Positions 1-8,342 of a DNA stretch of 21,971 nt are shown piece by piece. Position 1 is the first letter of the stretch. Every line of letters begins with the position of its first letter. The DNA is from Seison nebaliae (Eukaryota; Rotifera; Pararotatoria; Seisonacea; Seisonidae), in the NCBI GenBank assembly GCA_023231475.1, contig JALJEE010002619.1, forward strand, positions 1-21,971, written 5' to 3'. The notes under the pieces were generated by a model that saw nothing but the letters and a program-made list of their open reading frames with translations, had not been told where the DNA came from and did no database searches. The translations under genes were made by a program, and so were the position numbers.

Positions 1-545
1 AAAGCTGGACAAACGAAATCTAATATTCCTCGTTTCTGACGATTCTCATGCAATGCAGAAAAGTAGTCGATTGTTAGAATATGTTGAATGAATGAAAATA
101 AAAGAAGTATCTGCCACATATCAATTTCGTTCGAAGTAAATGAAGAATGTAAATGTCGTTTGAGTCAAAACTAATGGGTGAAGAATGGTGTTAGGAGAAG
201 TATTTGTTTTATGGTTGATGGAAGGACATTCTTCGAAAATTAGTCATTTATATGATTTCTTCACTAACAGTCGAAAATTATTCTTTCATGTCTTTTTCAT
301 ACATACTTCCGTCTGTTTTGTGAATTGTATGAAATACACAAGTCTATGTACCATAAAATAAGAAAATCATTAGAAGTTTATTTTGTACACTCTCAAATGT
401 AAAATATTCAAATTATCATAATTGATCATTTATAACTTCCAAAACACTTCACATATTTTACAACTCGAGTGATGTTCCTTGTTTAATTTTCAATTCATTC
501 AATGATTTCATTTATATTTCAATTTCTTGTAATCGATACGGTACA
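1..545. other. AT-rich stretch without a recognised gene
   Basis: I see no supported gene here. An open frame runs from base 1 to a stop at about position 39 and could be the tail of a gene lying to the left, but it is too short to judge. Confidence 0.4.
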
Positions 546-683
546 ATGAATTTCAGTCGAGCATTTCAGTGGATTTTTGATTATGTTGGATTTGTATTCA
601 AGCATATTATCGTGACAATATTCTATGAATCAGAACGAATTGACAAAAAAAATGAACTTTATAAGAACGAGTTTAAAAAATAA
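546..683 (+). CDS. possible 45-residue membrane micropeptide
   Basis: This is a 46-codon ORF from ATG at 546 to TAA at 681-683. The predicted product has a short N-terminus (MNFSRAFQW), a hydrophobic and aromatic stretch at roughly residues 9-27, and a charged Lys/Glu-rich tail ending in KK, so it resembles a small single-pass membrane protein. The stop lies 4 bp from the 3' end of the antisense tRNA-His gene. I do not recognise a family. In AT-rich DNA an ORF this short can occur by chance, and it could also be one exon of a gene I have not resolved. Confidence 0.25.
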   Translation: MNFSRAFQWIFDYVGFVFKHIIVTIFYESERIDKKNELYKNEFKK

Positions 684-687
684 AAAC

Positions 688-759
688 TGCTGTGACCAGG
701 ATTCGAACCTGGGTTGTCGCGGCCACAACGCGAAGTACTAACCACTATACTATCACAGC
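688..759 (-). tRNA. tRNA-His (anticodon GTG)
   Basis: Read on the minus strand, 759 to 689 folds as a full cloverleaf. The acceptor stem pairs GCTGTGA with TCACAGC, the D arm is typical (TATAGTGGTTAGT, also the A box), and a 5-bp anticodon stem TCGCG/CGCGA encloses the loop TTGTGGC with anticodon GTG. The T arm is CCAGG-TTCGAAT-CCTGG and contains the B box. The base at 688 supplies discriminator A73, as in eukaryotic tRNA-His. T-runs on the minus strand at 682-686 and 675-680 can end Pol III transcription. There is no intron. The base before +1 is G (minus-strand complement of C760), the identity of the G-1 normally added by Thg1. Confidence 0.97.
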
Positions 760-1019
760 CGTTGAAAATAATAGAATAATTAATTTGAATGAGACGAATG
801 TCAATAAAACTTCTTCTATGTAGCCAATAAAAACGAACAAAGAAAGTGTGAAAACTTTAATTAATATTTTTATAGTGACTGAAAGAAGAGATAAGTGGGG
901 ATTTATTTACTCCAATTACCGATAATTAAATAAAATAGGGAAGAATAAAAGAAGGTGATAAGCTTGTAGTTTTCAACTGGAAAACATAGGTAGAATAAAA
1001 AATTGAAGGATAGATTAAA

Positions 1020-1160
1020 ATGACAAATTATTTTATTGTCTTGACTACCTTCTTATTACCAAAGTCGATTTCAGCCGACAACGTGAGAAGACGCCAAAAG
1101 AATTATGTAAATTCAATAAGTGACACACTCAAATTAATAGGTGAGACAATAAGGAAATGA
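1020..1160 (+). CDS. short upstream ORF with signal-peptide-like start
   Basis: A 46-residue ORF starts at ATG 1020. Its N-terminus is hydrophobic (MTNYFIVLTTFLLP), followed by a small-residue stretch SISA that looks like a signal-peptidase site, then a basic segment. Its TGA stop (1158-1160) overlaps the ATG of the Homer-like gene (1157-1159) as ATGA. It may be an upstream ORF regulating that gene, a separate secreted micropeptide, or chance. A GTGAGA sequence lies near its end, but splicing there gives no sensible continuation. Confidence 0.25.
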   Translation: MTNYFIVLTTFLLPKSISADNVRRRQKNYVNSISDTLKLIGETIRK

Positions 1161-3278
1161 AGGAAAAGGTTAAATTGCCGAGTAAAACTGAAAGATTTAG
1201 TTCGCACGGAAAAGTATTCGAACTGAATGAGAAACAACCAGAAATTTGGCAATCCATAATTACTGGCGAATGTCTTATAAGCTTACACGAGGAGATTTAT
1301 CATAAAGATCATTTCAAAGTACTCGTAACAAATCAATCAACAGTTCATTAACTCTCCACTCGTCTACTATTACTTCTACTTTCAGATTATACTCAATGAG
1401 AATATCTATAAAATCTCTAAATTGACTACAGCGTCTTCTAAATTCATTTACTGGTGGAATGAGAAGGATGATATTATTTTCGGCGTTGGATTCAGTCATA
1501 GTCGAATTTGTAAAGATGTTTCATATTCTCTTTCTTTAACTCGCTCAAAATTTTCTGTAAAAGTTCTGTAATGAATTCAAGAAACTTCAAATGGAATTGG
1601 AAGACATGCCGTTCGATAATCGTTTTCGTTCTACGATGAGACAAAGAAAAACCTCCGTTGACACGAATAAACCAATGAACGAACATTTTCAGCGAACATA
1701 TTCGATGAATTTTCGAAAGAAGAGTAACGGTTATTATTTTCCGACAACCATTTTTGTGAGTTACATAAAATTCCTAAATTATTTTAAGTGAAAAAATCAA
1801 ATGAAAAAAAAGTTCTAGCACCAGCTAATGGTTGGTCAGAAACGGATGAAGGTGGATCAACGGCTGATGATACTCTCATATTATCGGAAGCAACACCAAG
1901 ACAACCGAAACCACCGATTGGTAGTGTGAGGTCAGTGAAGAACACGAAGAAGAATTCAATTTCATCTGGTCAACAATTAATCAGGAATTCTCAAGGAAGG
2001 AAATCATCAAGAAGAATAAGGAAATCATTAACATTTGAACATAATGGTGAGAATGAGAAAGCATCATTAGAAGTGAAGCAATTTACTGATATAATTCAAG
2101 AAACGTCTCGTACAGTCGGTTTAGTCGGAACTGAAACTCAGTCAACAATGTTGGGAAAATCTTCTTCGTCGAATTGTTTAGGAAATAGTTTCGTGTTTAA
2201 ACGGACACCAATTGAAGATTTGTTAATTGAAACAAGAAAAGAAAAAGATCGATATATCATCTTATATGAGGAAAGGTTAATATCATTATTAATCTAAATT
2301 GATTTCATCCGAATTTTATTTAGCGAGAAACAACGTGAGAAAAGTAACAAGATAGTGGAAGAATTAAGGAAAGAAATTAGTTCGTTGAAGGAAGTTCTCA
2401 ATCACGGATCAGGTACGATTGCGAAATGGAAAGAGAAATTCGATCAATGTAATATTAAGATTAATAATTTGCAGAATGAAGTGGATAATCAACGAAGAGA
2501 AAAAAAGAGTTATCTCCATTTTTTTCGGAATTGAAATTTAATTTGAATTAATATTATTTCAGGTCTCATTATCAAGTTGGAAGATGCTCTTATCCAAAAT
2601 AAGAAATATGAAGAACAACAATTACCAAGTGAAATAAAGATGAGTAAGAATGAATTGTCATTAGAAGAGGTGCGACAATCATTCTCTGATTCTTCTTTCG
2701 ACGATACTTTGGATGGTCAATTAAATGATACAACTTTAGTAGATAACCAGTATGATGAGATAGACAAATCGAAAGATATTGAGGAGAAAGATAAACTGAA
2801 TATAGTACGTCTACTTTCTTCGGTTTTTACGAACAAAAAAGAGTCATCGAACGATCATTATATTCAACCAGTTCCTTTCCGCGAAAAACGACAACCGATC
2901 ACCTCTCCCCAACAACAATCTCGAAATTTTGATGATCATTTCTATGAAAATCTCCCAAGGAAATCTGAACTACATGATCCGATTTATCGTAATAGTTCGG
3001 ATGTCATGCGTTCAGAGCAATCGTCATGTTGTTCACATCCAACATCTGGTGTGGATTTAGATTACAATATGTCAAATACAAACTCCAATTCAACCGAATA
3101 TGATATTTATTCTCAGATACCTGGAGATGTGAGTAATGGATTATTGAATAATTTTAATTTCTCTTCAGAAAACTCTTCCAATAAACAGAACTATGATAAT
3201 ATCATTGAACAGTTAAAGAATGTTCAAAACAACTTGAATAATATCCTCGGTCCAATCGGAGGTGAGTCAGAAGCATAA
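1157..3278 (+). CDS. Homer-like EVH1/coiled-coil scaffold protein
   Basis: Exons are 1157-1342, 1386-1517, 1564-1729, 1789-2275, 2324-2508 and 2563-3278, giving 623 residues in one frame. Residues about 12-115 match the Homer EVH1 domain: F21 and W31 sit where Homer has its ligand-pocket Phe and Trp, followed by SSKFIYWW and the IIFGVGFS strand (Homer: VYGLGFS), then a C-terminal helix. A coiled coil at about 305-405 holds LKEVLNHGSGTIAKWKEKF, like the Homer region with VKQWK. Homer proteins dock PPxxF partners such as Shank, IP3 receptors and group I mGluRs. Vertebrate Homer1 has about 366 residues. Here a Ser-rich linker separates the domains, and a roughly 200-residue low-complexity tail replaces most of the C-terminal tetramerising coil. 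All five introns start GTT. The donor of the third (1730-1788) is the least certain; 1760 also keeps the frame. The stop at 3276-3278 assumes that GTGAGT at 3262 is not used. Confidence 0.8.
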
Positions 3279-3380
3279 TTTATTTTCATTTTATCGCATT
3301 TCAAGTAGTTTATTTACTTTATTCACCACATTATTCCATTTTTGAGTTATGCTCTTTTGTTCCGATATTAATTACTAAAT

Positions 3381-3428
3381 CTTTCTTTCTTTCTCTTTCT
3401 CTTTCTTTCTCTCTCTCTCTCTCTCTCT
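3381..3428. repeat. CTTT/CT pyrimidine microsatellite
   Basis: A 48-bp run of only C and T: CTTT-type units passing into about nine CT units. Confidence 0.95.
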
Positions 3429-3553
3429 ATTTACGCTACATACGTCAGCATATTATTTTTCTGTATATCCATCATTACTTATCGAATAAAATGTCAAATT
3501 CACCACGGTTCCATCGATTTAATATTACGATGGAAACTCGTATAACTAAATAC

Positions 3554-3559
3554 AATAAA
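3554..3559 (+). promoter_or_regulatory. candidate poly(A) signal of the Homer-like gene
   Basis: An AATAAA hexamer about 275 bp after the stop. Another at 3485-3490 is equally possible. Confidence 0.35.
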
Positions 3560-3857
3560 GTGATATTTAATTTTCTGCATGATTAATGAGAAAACAAATG
3601 AATGATTTTCATCAGACATAATGAACTATCATAATAGTTTGTAAATAATCATTTTCATGATACGTCTACTGTAATTATTAACAATCAGATTATGAAACAA
3701 TAAAAATTGAAGAAAGACCTTGAATATCTGTCAAATTATTTAAAATGAAATATTCTGAGAAATATTTAATAAAAATTCATTAAATTGTTGGAAGAATGAT
3801 AAATAATGATCGGTTCAAATTTTGAGCAAGATAAAACTAAAAATAATGTGTTAATTG

Positions 3858-4997
3858 ATGTCAATTCTAATTAGAAGATGTTCCAATCTTGTGGTCATCA
3901 TTTATTCTTATATCAAATGGATATTCGAATGTTTATGGGCGAAATTTAAAAAAATTGTGAAAGATGAAAATTCTTCTAAAATCCTCAAAAAAGTTTTTCT
4001 CTTCTTTCTTCTTCTCTATTCCATTTCTGATTAGGTGATACTCGTTCAATTTTTTTTGTTATTATGGTCTTCCTCCATTTCCTTTCTCTTATGTCTCATG
4101 CTCCAAATTGGAGAGATTAAACAAATGGAAGTAAATTTCAATATACAAAATAATCGGCTAAGAGCAATTGAATCATTGTTTGATGAGATATCGTCAACTT
4201 ACGTTTTAATTCTTCCATTTAATAATACCATTCATCATCGACTCATTTTATCAGATGATGGTACCAAATCATTATCATGACATTATCCTTCATTTCCAAT
4301 TGCCGAAACATATTAATAATCGGAAAATTGGTTGATGCTTCAAATTAAACTATCGTCCAATTAATTTCCAATTTCAGGATATTTCATTGTCAATTCCACA
4401 ATAAATGTTCGATCTAATAAGGAAATAATCGGTGTGAAATCGAAGGATATTTCAGTTCGATATTTTATTTCACTTATGTCTTTTATTTTTTTTAGGTGAT
4501 AATTCCATTTAAGTCGTCATTGATCGAATTATTGGATACTTTGTTCTATGCCTTTCTCTATCTCTTTAATTGGAAAACAGAAGATTTATTTACAGAAAAT
4601 TATTTATTTCATGGAAAATATTTTCATAAAGTTCCTTATATTTCATTGATCGTTTTAAATTTTTATTTTTCGATTTATAGTACAATTATCCGGAGGAGAT
4701 AATAATCGACATTAATTCGATAGATGTTGTAATCTCAAGAATCACTTTAGAAGTACGACCGCAGATGTCATTCTTTCGGTTAATAAATTTGATATTAAAA
4801 AAAAAGATTTCAATTTTATTTGCAGAAGAATCGTCAATCGATTTTGGAGAATTTTTATTATTTTCTTCATCTTCCCACTAATCTATCTGATGTTTTCTTC
4901 ATTTCTACTAATCTTCTATTGTTTATTTGGATCTTTCGTCTATTTGAAAGAGAACGAAGAAGAAGTTCTCATCAATAAAATCGAGAAAGTCGAATAG
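3858..4997 (+). CDS. BSCL2: seipin (lipid droplet biogenesis protein)
   Basis: Exons are 3858-3992, 4035-4202, 4255-4330, 4378-4454, 4496-4630, 4681-4778 and 4826-4997, giving 286 residues. Seipin is an oligomeric ER membrane protein that organises lipid droplet formation at ER-droplet contacts. The N-terminus (MSILIRRCSN) and amphipathic stretch resemble insect seipin. TM1 is about residues 48-68. The lumenal domain aligns through HFQLPKH (human ELELPES), IGYFIVNSTINV (human LGMFLVTISCY) and ISVIIPFKSSLIELLDTL (human RSVMLHYRSDLLQMLDTL), the most diagnostic match. TM2 is about residues 239-270, followed by a short acidic/basic cytosolic tail. The start is the first ATG in a frame that joins exon 2 in phase. 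All six introns (41-52 bp) begin GTT and keep the frame. The gene ends 91 bp from the convergent gene at 5089. Confidence 0.9.
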
Positions 4998-5088
4998 GTT
5001 AAAAAAAAAAGATGAAAATTCTAAAATGTGTCGCTATTAAATTGTAAGTGAAAAAAAGAAATATAGTTTTGGAGTGAAAAGTTGAATG

Positions 5089-6960
5089 TTAGTTACATTT
5101 GATTTCGAATGTTTGATATCCAGGAATCGTGTATCTTTTCAAAATATCTTTCATGTTCCTAGTTGCATAAGTACCGTTCTCTAATCGTCGCTTCCTCAGT
5201 TGAACTGGTGGAGTTGAATAAATGTCTTTGATATTCTTAATCTTCTCCATATATTCTTTCACTTTATTCTTGTCTTTAACATACGATTTCCTTATATCAT
5301 CCAAAATAACTTGAGGAGCTTGCAACTTCTCCTCTTTCACATCGATACCCATCTCAGTGAGAAGTCGATTAACCGTTCCCGAATCTTTCAATTCATTCAA
5401 ATAATATTGACGATATTTCATCGGATCAGCACGCACCACACCCAAATTATGAACTTGTTTCACCAATTGAGCTTTTGCTGTATTCCATTCGATTATCATA
5501 TTTTTTACGGGAGATGACGGTCGATCTTTCTTCTCCAATTTCTCATAAATTATCTGCCGTTTCTGGTTTTTGTATGGTAGCCATCGTTCGACGATCACAT
5601 TTCTCGGTTTCTCCGGCATCTTACCCAATCGTTCGATGATCACTCGTCTCGGCTTTGGAGGTGGAGTTGGCAATCGATGATTAATAATTTTAGTTTCCGG
5701 TTCTGATGGTTCTTGTGGAGGATTTTCTCGAATGATCATCGGAGTTGGTGTCGCTGCTTGTGGTGGTTTTTGTCGAATGATTATTGGTGGCAATTGTGGT
5801 GTCGGTGCCTGAACTTCTTTAATAAGAATTGGACCACCAGGTGGTGGAGTTGGTGGTTGGAGATATCTGATGGCAACTTCCTGATTATAGAGAATATTAT
5901 CGAAATTTTCTTTTCGAATTACTCTGGGATTGGGATCGAGATTAATATTGAAATCATCTCTATTTCCACCAATATCTTTCGATGAGCTCATCGACGAATT
6001 CGTTTGCTGAATTGATCGAACATCAATTTTCTGAAATTTCTTCTCTAAATTCGAAGGAGAAGTATCTAAACTCTTCTCTGATTCATCATTTGAATGAATC
6101 GAACTCAATTCATACGAATTGTCAATATGGATTGAACGAGTACTATTATTCCCCAATGTATCGTCATCATTCGAAGTCACTTGAGTTGGTGTTGTCATCC
6201 GATTGGTAGTGGAACTAGCAAGACTATTCTCATCCGATTTGGAAGTGAGAGAAGAGATCGTTCGTAGATCACTTTCATATTTGATCGATTTGGACGAAGT
6301 GTCACTCCCAATTTTCGTACTTGATAATTTCGAAGAAATTTCACTTTCTCTTTTCAAATTTCTTAATAAAAATTCATCATCATTTTCAAAAGTTCTAGAT
6401 GATATTCCAGTGTCATATCTCGAATCTCTTGACATAATTCCATTGCCATTTCCTAAATTTATTGATATACTTCCATTGCCATTTCCTGAATTTCTGGATG
6501 AGATTCCATTACCATTTCCAGAATTTCTTGATGGAATTTCACTACTTATTCTCGAGTTTCTTGACGATTCCACTTTCGAATTTGAATTTTTAGAATATTT
6601 AGAAGAAATGTCGCTACCATTTCTAGAGGTTGATAATTTCGACGAAACTTCACTACCATTTTTAGAGGTTGATAATTTTGATGAAATTTCACTACCATTT
6701 TTAGATGTTGATAATTTCGATGAAATGTCGCTACCGTTTTTGGAGGATTTCAATGGAATTTCCATGCCATTTTTAGATATTGACATTTCATTCACCAAAT
6801 CGTTTTTGGGTGAATTGGATAAATTCATGATCGTATCACCATCATCACCATTTCTAAATTTCTTCTCTCGTTTCAGTAAATGTTGATGGTTCGAATAGAA
6901 TAAATGAGTTCGATTGTTCATAATATTTCTTCTGAAATTCTTTCCTATCACTTTTCCCAT
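5089..6960 (-). CDS. intronless Ser/Asn-repeat, proline-rich protein with ERWLPY motif
   Basis: A single 623-codon frame, the longest uninterrupted one in the window after those of ACLY and the retroelement. Residues about 50-170 are low complexity with two tandem repeat families: a 13-residue unit containing SKNGSEISSKLST and an 11-residue unit containing NGNGISSRNSG. After a Ser/Thr-rich spacer, residues about 345-500 carry Pro-rich units that alternate with short beta-like strands (PPIIIRQKPP, PTPMIIRENPP, KPRRVIIERL, KPRNVIVERWLPY). The charged C-terminal helical part includes AKAQLVKQVHNLGV. From memory, similar Pro-rich/IIERWLPY proteins occur in rotifers and some protists without a known function; I cannot confirm this. 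No signal peptide or membrane segment is visible. It may be a filamentous or cortical protein, but that is speculation. The start is the first Met after an in-frame stop region. Confidence 0.75.
   Translation of the reverse strand: MGKVIGKNFRRNIMNNRTHLFYSNHQHLLKREKKFRNGDDGDTIMNLSNSPKNDLVNEMSISKNGMEIPLKSSKNGSDISSKLSTSKNGSEISSKLSTSKNGSEVSSKLSTSRNGSDISSKYSKNSNSKVESSRNSRISSEIPSRNSGNGNGISSRNSGNGNGSISINLGNGNGIMSRDSRYDTGISSRTFENDDEFLLRNLKRESEISSKLSSTKIGSDTSSKSIKYESDLRTISSLTSKSDENSLASSTTNRMTTPTQVTSNDDDTLGNNSTRSIHIDNSYELSSIHSNDESEKSLDTSPSNLEKKFQKIDVRSIQQTNSSMSSSKDIGGNRDDFNINLDPNPRVIRKENFDNILYNQEVAIRYLQPPTPPPGGPILIKEVQAPTPQLPPIIIRQKPPQAATPTPMIIRENPPQEPSEPETKIINHRLPTPPPKPRRVIIERLGKMPEKPRNVIVERWLPYKNQKRQIIYEKLEKKDRPSSPVKNMIIEWNTAKAQLVKQVHNLGVVRADPMKYRQYYLNELKDSGTVNRLLTEMGIDVKEEKLQAPQVILDDIRKSYVKDKNKVKEYMEKIKNIKDIYSTPPVQLRKRRLENGTYATRNMKDILKRYTIPGYQTFEIKCN
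6440..6538 (-). repeat. 33-bp tandem repeat, three copies
   Basis: Copies at 6440-6472, 6473-6505 and 6506-6538 lie inside the coding sequence and encode the NGNG/SRNSG 11-residue unit. Confidence 0.85.
6614..6763 (-). repeat. 39-bp tandem repeat, three copies plus a decayed fourth
   Basis: Copies at 6614-6652, 6653-6691 and 6692-6730, with a diverged partial copy from 6731, encode the 13-residue SKNGSEISSKLST-type unit in phase. Confidence 0.88.
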
Positions 6961-7162
6961 TTCTCATCTTAAATAGTCTTGTGGGCCGTCTCACGTGGAT
7001 GGACAGAGAGTTAATTCACTCGTTAGCAATCGATTTAATTTCGAATTTAATTACAAACTCAATTCACGGACTCGTCAAGATTTTTATCAAATTTTAATTA
7101 ACAATAACTAAATCCTCGACAATGAAAAATGGAAAATGGATGACGTAAAAAAGAAGAATGAT

Positions 7163-7993
7163 CTATTGAGCGGAATCAGGATTTGCTGCGCTCGTCACCA
7201 TGATGAAAATGAAGAGAATAACAATGTACATCCACTAAGATAAAAATTAATTTCAAATTAATAAAAAAAAAGAATTAACATATTTCGATAAAAACGATCG
7301 ATTTTCTTTCTTGTTCTTTTGAAGTTTCATTTCCTCTTCTGTCTTCTTTTTCAAGAACGATTGAATATTCGGTCTTCAAATTTCACATATATTTATCAGA
7401 AATAATCATTTAATAACTTCCCACTAATTCCAACATTGGAAATATCGACAAAAAATCGAAACGGATTTAATTGTCGATTCATTTCACTTTTTCCAATATG
7501 AACTATTTCACTATTCATTCCATAAATATGATGAGGATTGTTGTCTTCATTCTTCAATAACGACAATCGAATAATCCCATTTTTAGTTTTGAACAATTCT
7601 CTCTAAATAAACAATATTTCAATCATTACTATTAAATTGTTAATAAACTGGTGGAATAATTGTCATCGGATGATTTCCATCACTCATATTTAATCGGAAA
7701 TAAATGAAATCATTTTCCATATTCTGCAACTATTCATATCAATTCCAATAAATGAAATAATGTAACTTCTGATATCTTTTGCATTTTTCCCGAATCCAAT
7801 TTCGGATAAACAACATCCGCTTTATTTGCAAACGAGTGAACAGTCACTTTCGCACATAAGATCCAATCTGAAAAAAATTAATTTTCTATTCTCAGATAAT
7901 AAAATTTTAACTTTTTCCATTATCTGAATATTCGATATTTATCGATTGGACGAGATATGGAAGAAATGTGAGACATATCAGTGAAAGTCTCAT
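7163..7993 (-). CDS. EMC10: ER membrane protein complex subunit 10
   Basis: Exons on the minus strand are 7993-7912, 7867-7767, 7723-7649, 7602-7418, 7373-7280 and 7234-7163, giving 202 residues (human about 262). EMC10 is a lumenal subunit, held by a membrane anchor, of the EMC insertase, which places tail-anchored and multipass proteins in the ER. The start has a signal peptide (MRLSLICLTFLPYLVQS). The lumenal domain is diverged but keeps the family's strand pattern. The decisive match is the C-terminus: a basic helix (KKKTEEEMKLQKNKKENRSF), then LSKYWMYI and the TM segment (from W180), as in human FFAKYWMYII, ending in a short polar tail. The five introns are 43-46 bp, all begin GTT, and the whole reading frame closes. 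The last two exons (7280-7373 and 7163-7234) are invisible as ORFs. It is head-to-head with UVSSA. Confidence 0.88.
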
Positions 7994-8342
7994 TATCGAC
8001 GAATAATTAATGAAAATCTTTAAATTTTCCAAGACGAAAAATTTGAATAATGAAATTTTTTTTTAAAAATATTCACATCATTTTCCTTCATGAATTAATC
8101 AAAATGAAAGCTCCTTTTTTCCCCTGATTGATTATTATTAATTATTTATTAAATTCCCAAATATTCCACAATTACCTAATTCCATAATTGCATATTCTGA
8201 TGATTTTTATGAAGTTGTCTTTTATCGAAATTGAATTGAAATTTTTTTTCTTCCTCATTTCCTAATTGAATAATTTATAAAATTATTTGTAGAATTTTAA
8301 AAATTTGAATTCGAAAATTTTGCTTTTTGATCATTTATATGA
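7994..8342. promoter_or_regulatory. shared upstream region of EMC10 and UVSSA
   Basis: A 349-bp, very AT-rich spacer between two divergent start codons. It must hold both 5' UTRs and promoters. I see no convincing TATA or Inr elements that I could assign. Confidence 0.45.

Larger units (their letters stand above)
3279..3857 (+). other. 3' UTR / spacer between Homer-like gene and seipin
   Basis: No coding exon was found. The stretch contains a pyrimidine microsatellite (3381-3428) and AATAAA hexamers at 3485-3490 and 3554-3559 that could serve the Homer-like transcript. Confidence 0.5.

Noticed and set aside
1756-1788. GTGAGT...AAG as a 33-bp intron in the Homer-like gene
   Set aside because: It looks like a normal donor but brings an immediate stop; only donors one base into a codon (1730 or 1760, both GTT) keep the frame.
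1760-1788. 29-bp GTT intron in the Homer-like gene
   Set aside because: The frame works, but it would be much shorter than any other intron here; the 59-bp version starting at 1730 is preferred.
4035-4280. 81-codon membrane ORF as a separate gene
   Set aside because: It is seipin exon 2 read through its intron; homology shows the splice at 4202/4203.
6203-6886. 227-codon plus-strand ORF rich in LPFPEFLDE repeats
   Set aside because: It is the antisense shadow of the Ser/Asn tandem repeats in the minus-strand gene; repeat periods divisible by three keep all frames open.
7396-7596. stand-alone 66-codon gene
   Set aside because: It is the fourth coding exon of EMC10 read past its donor into the intron.
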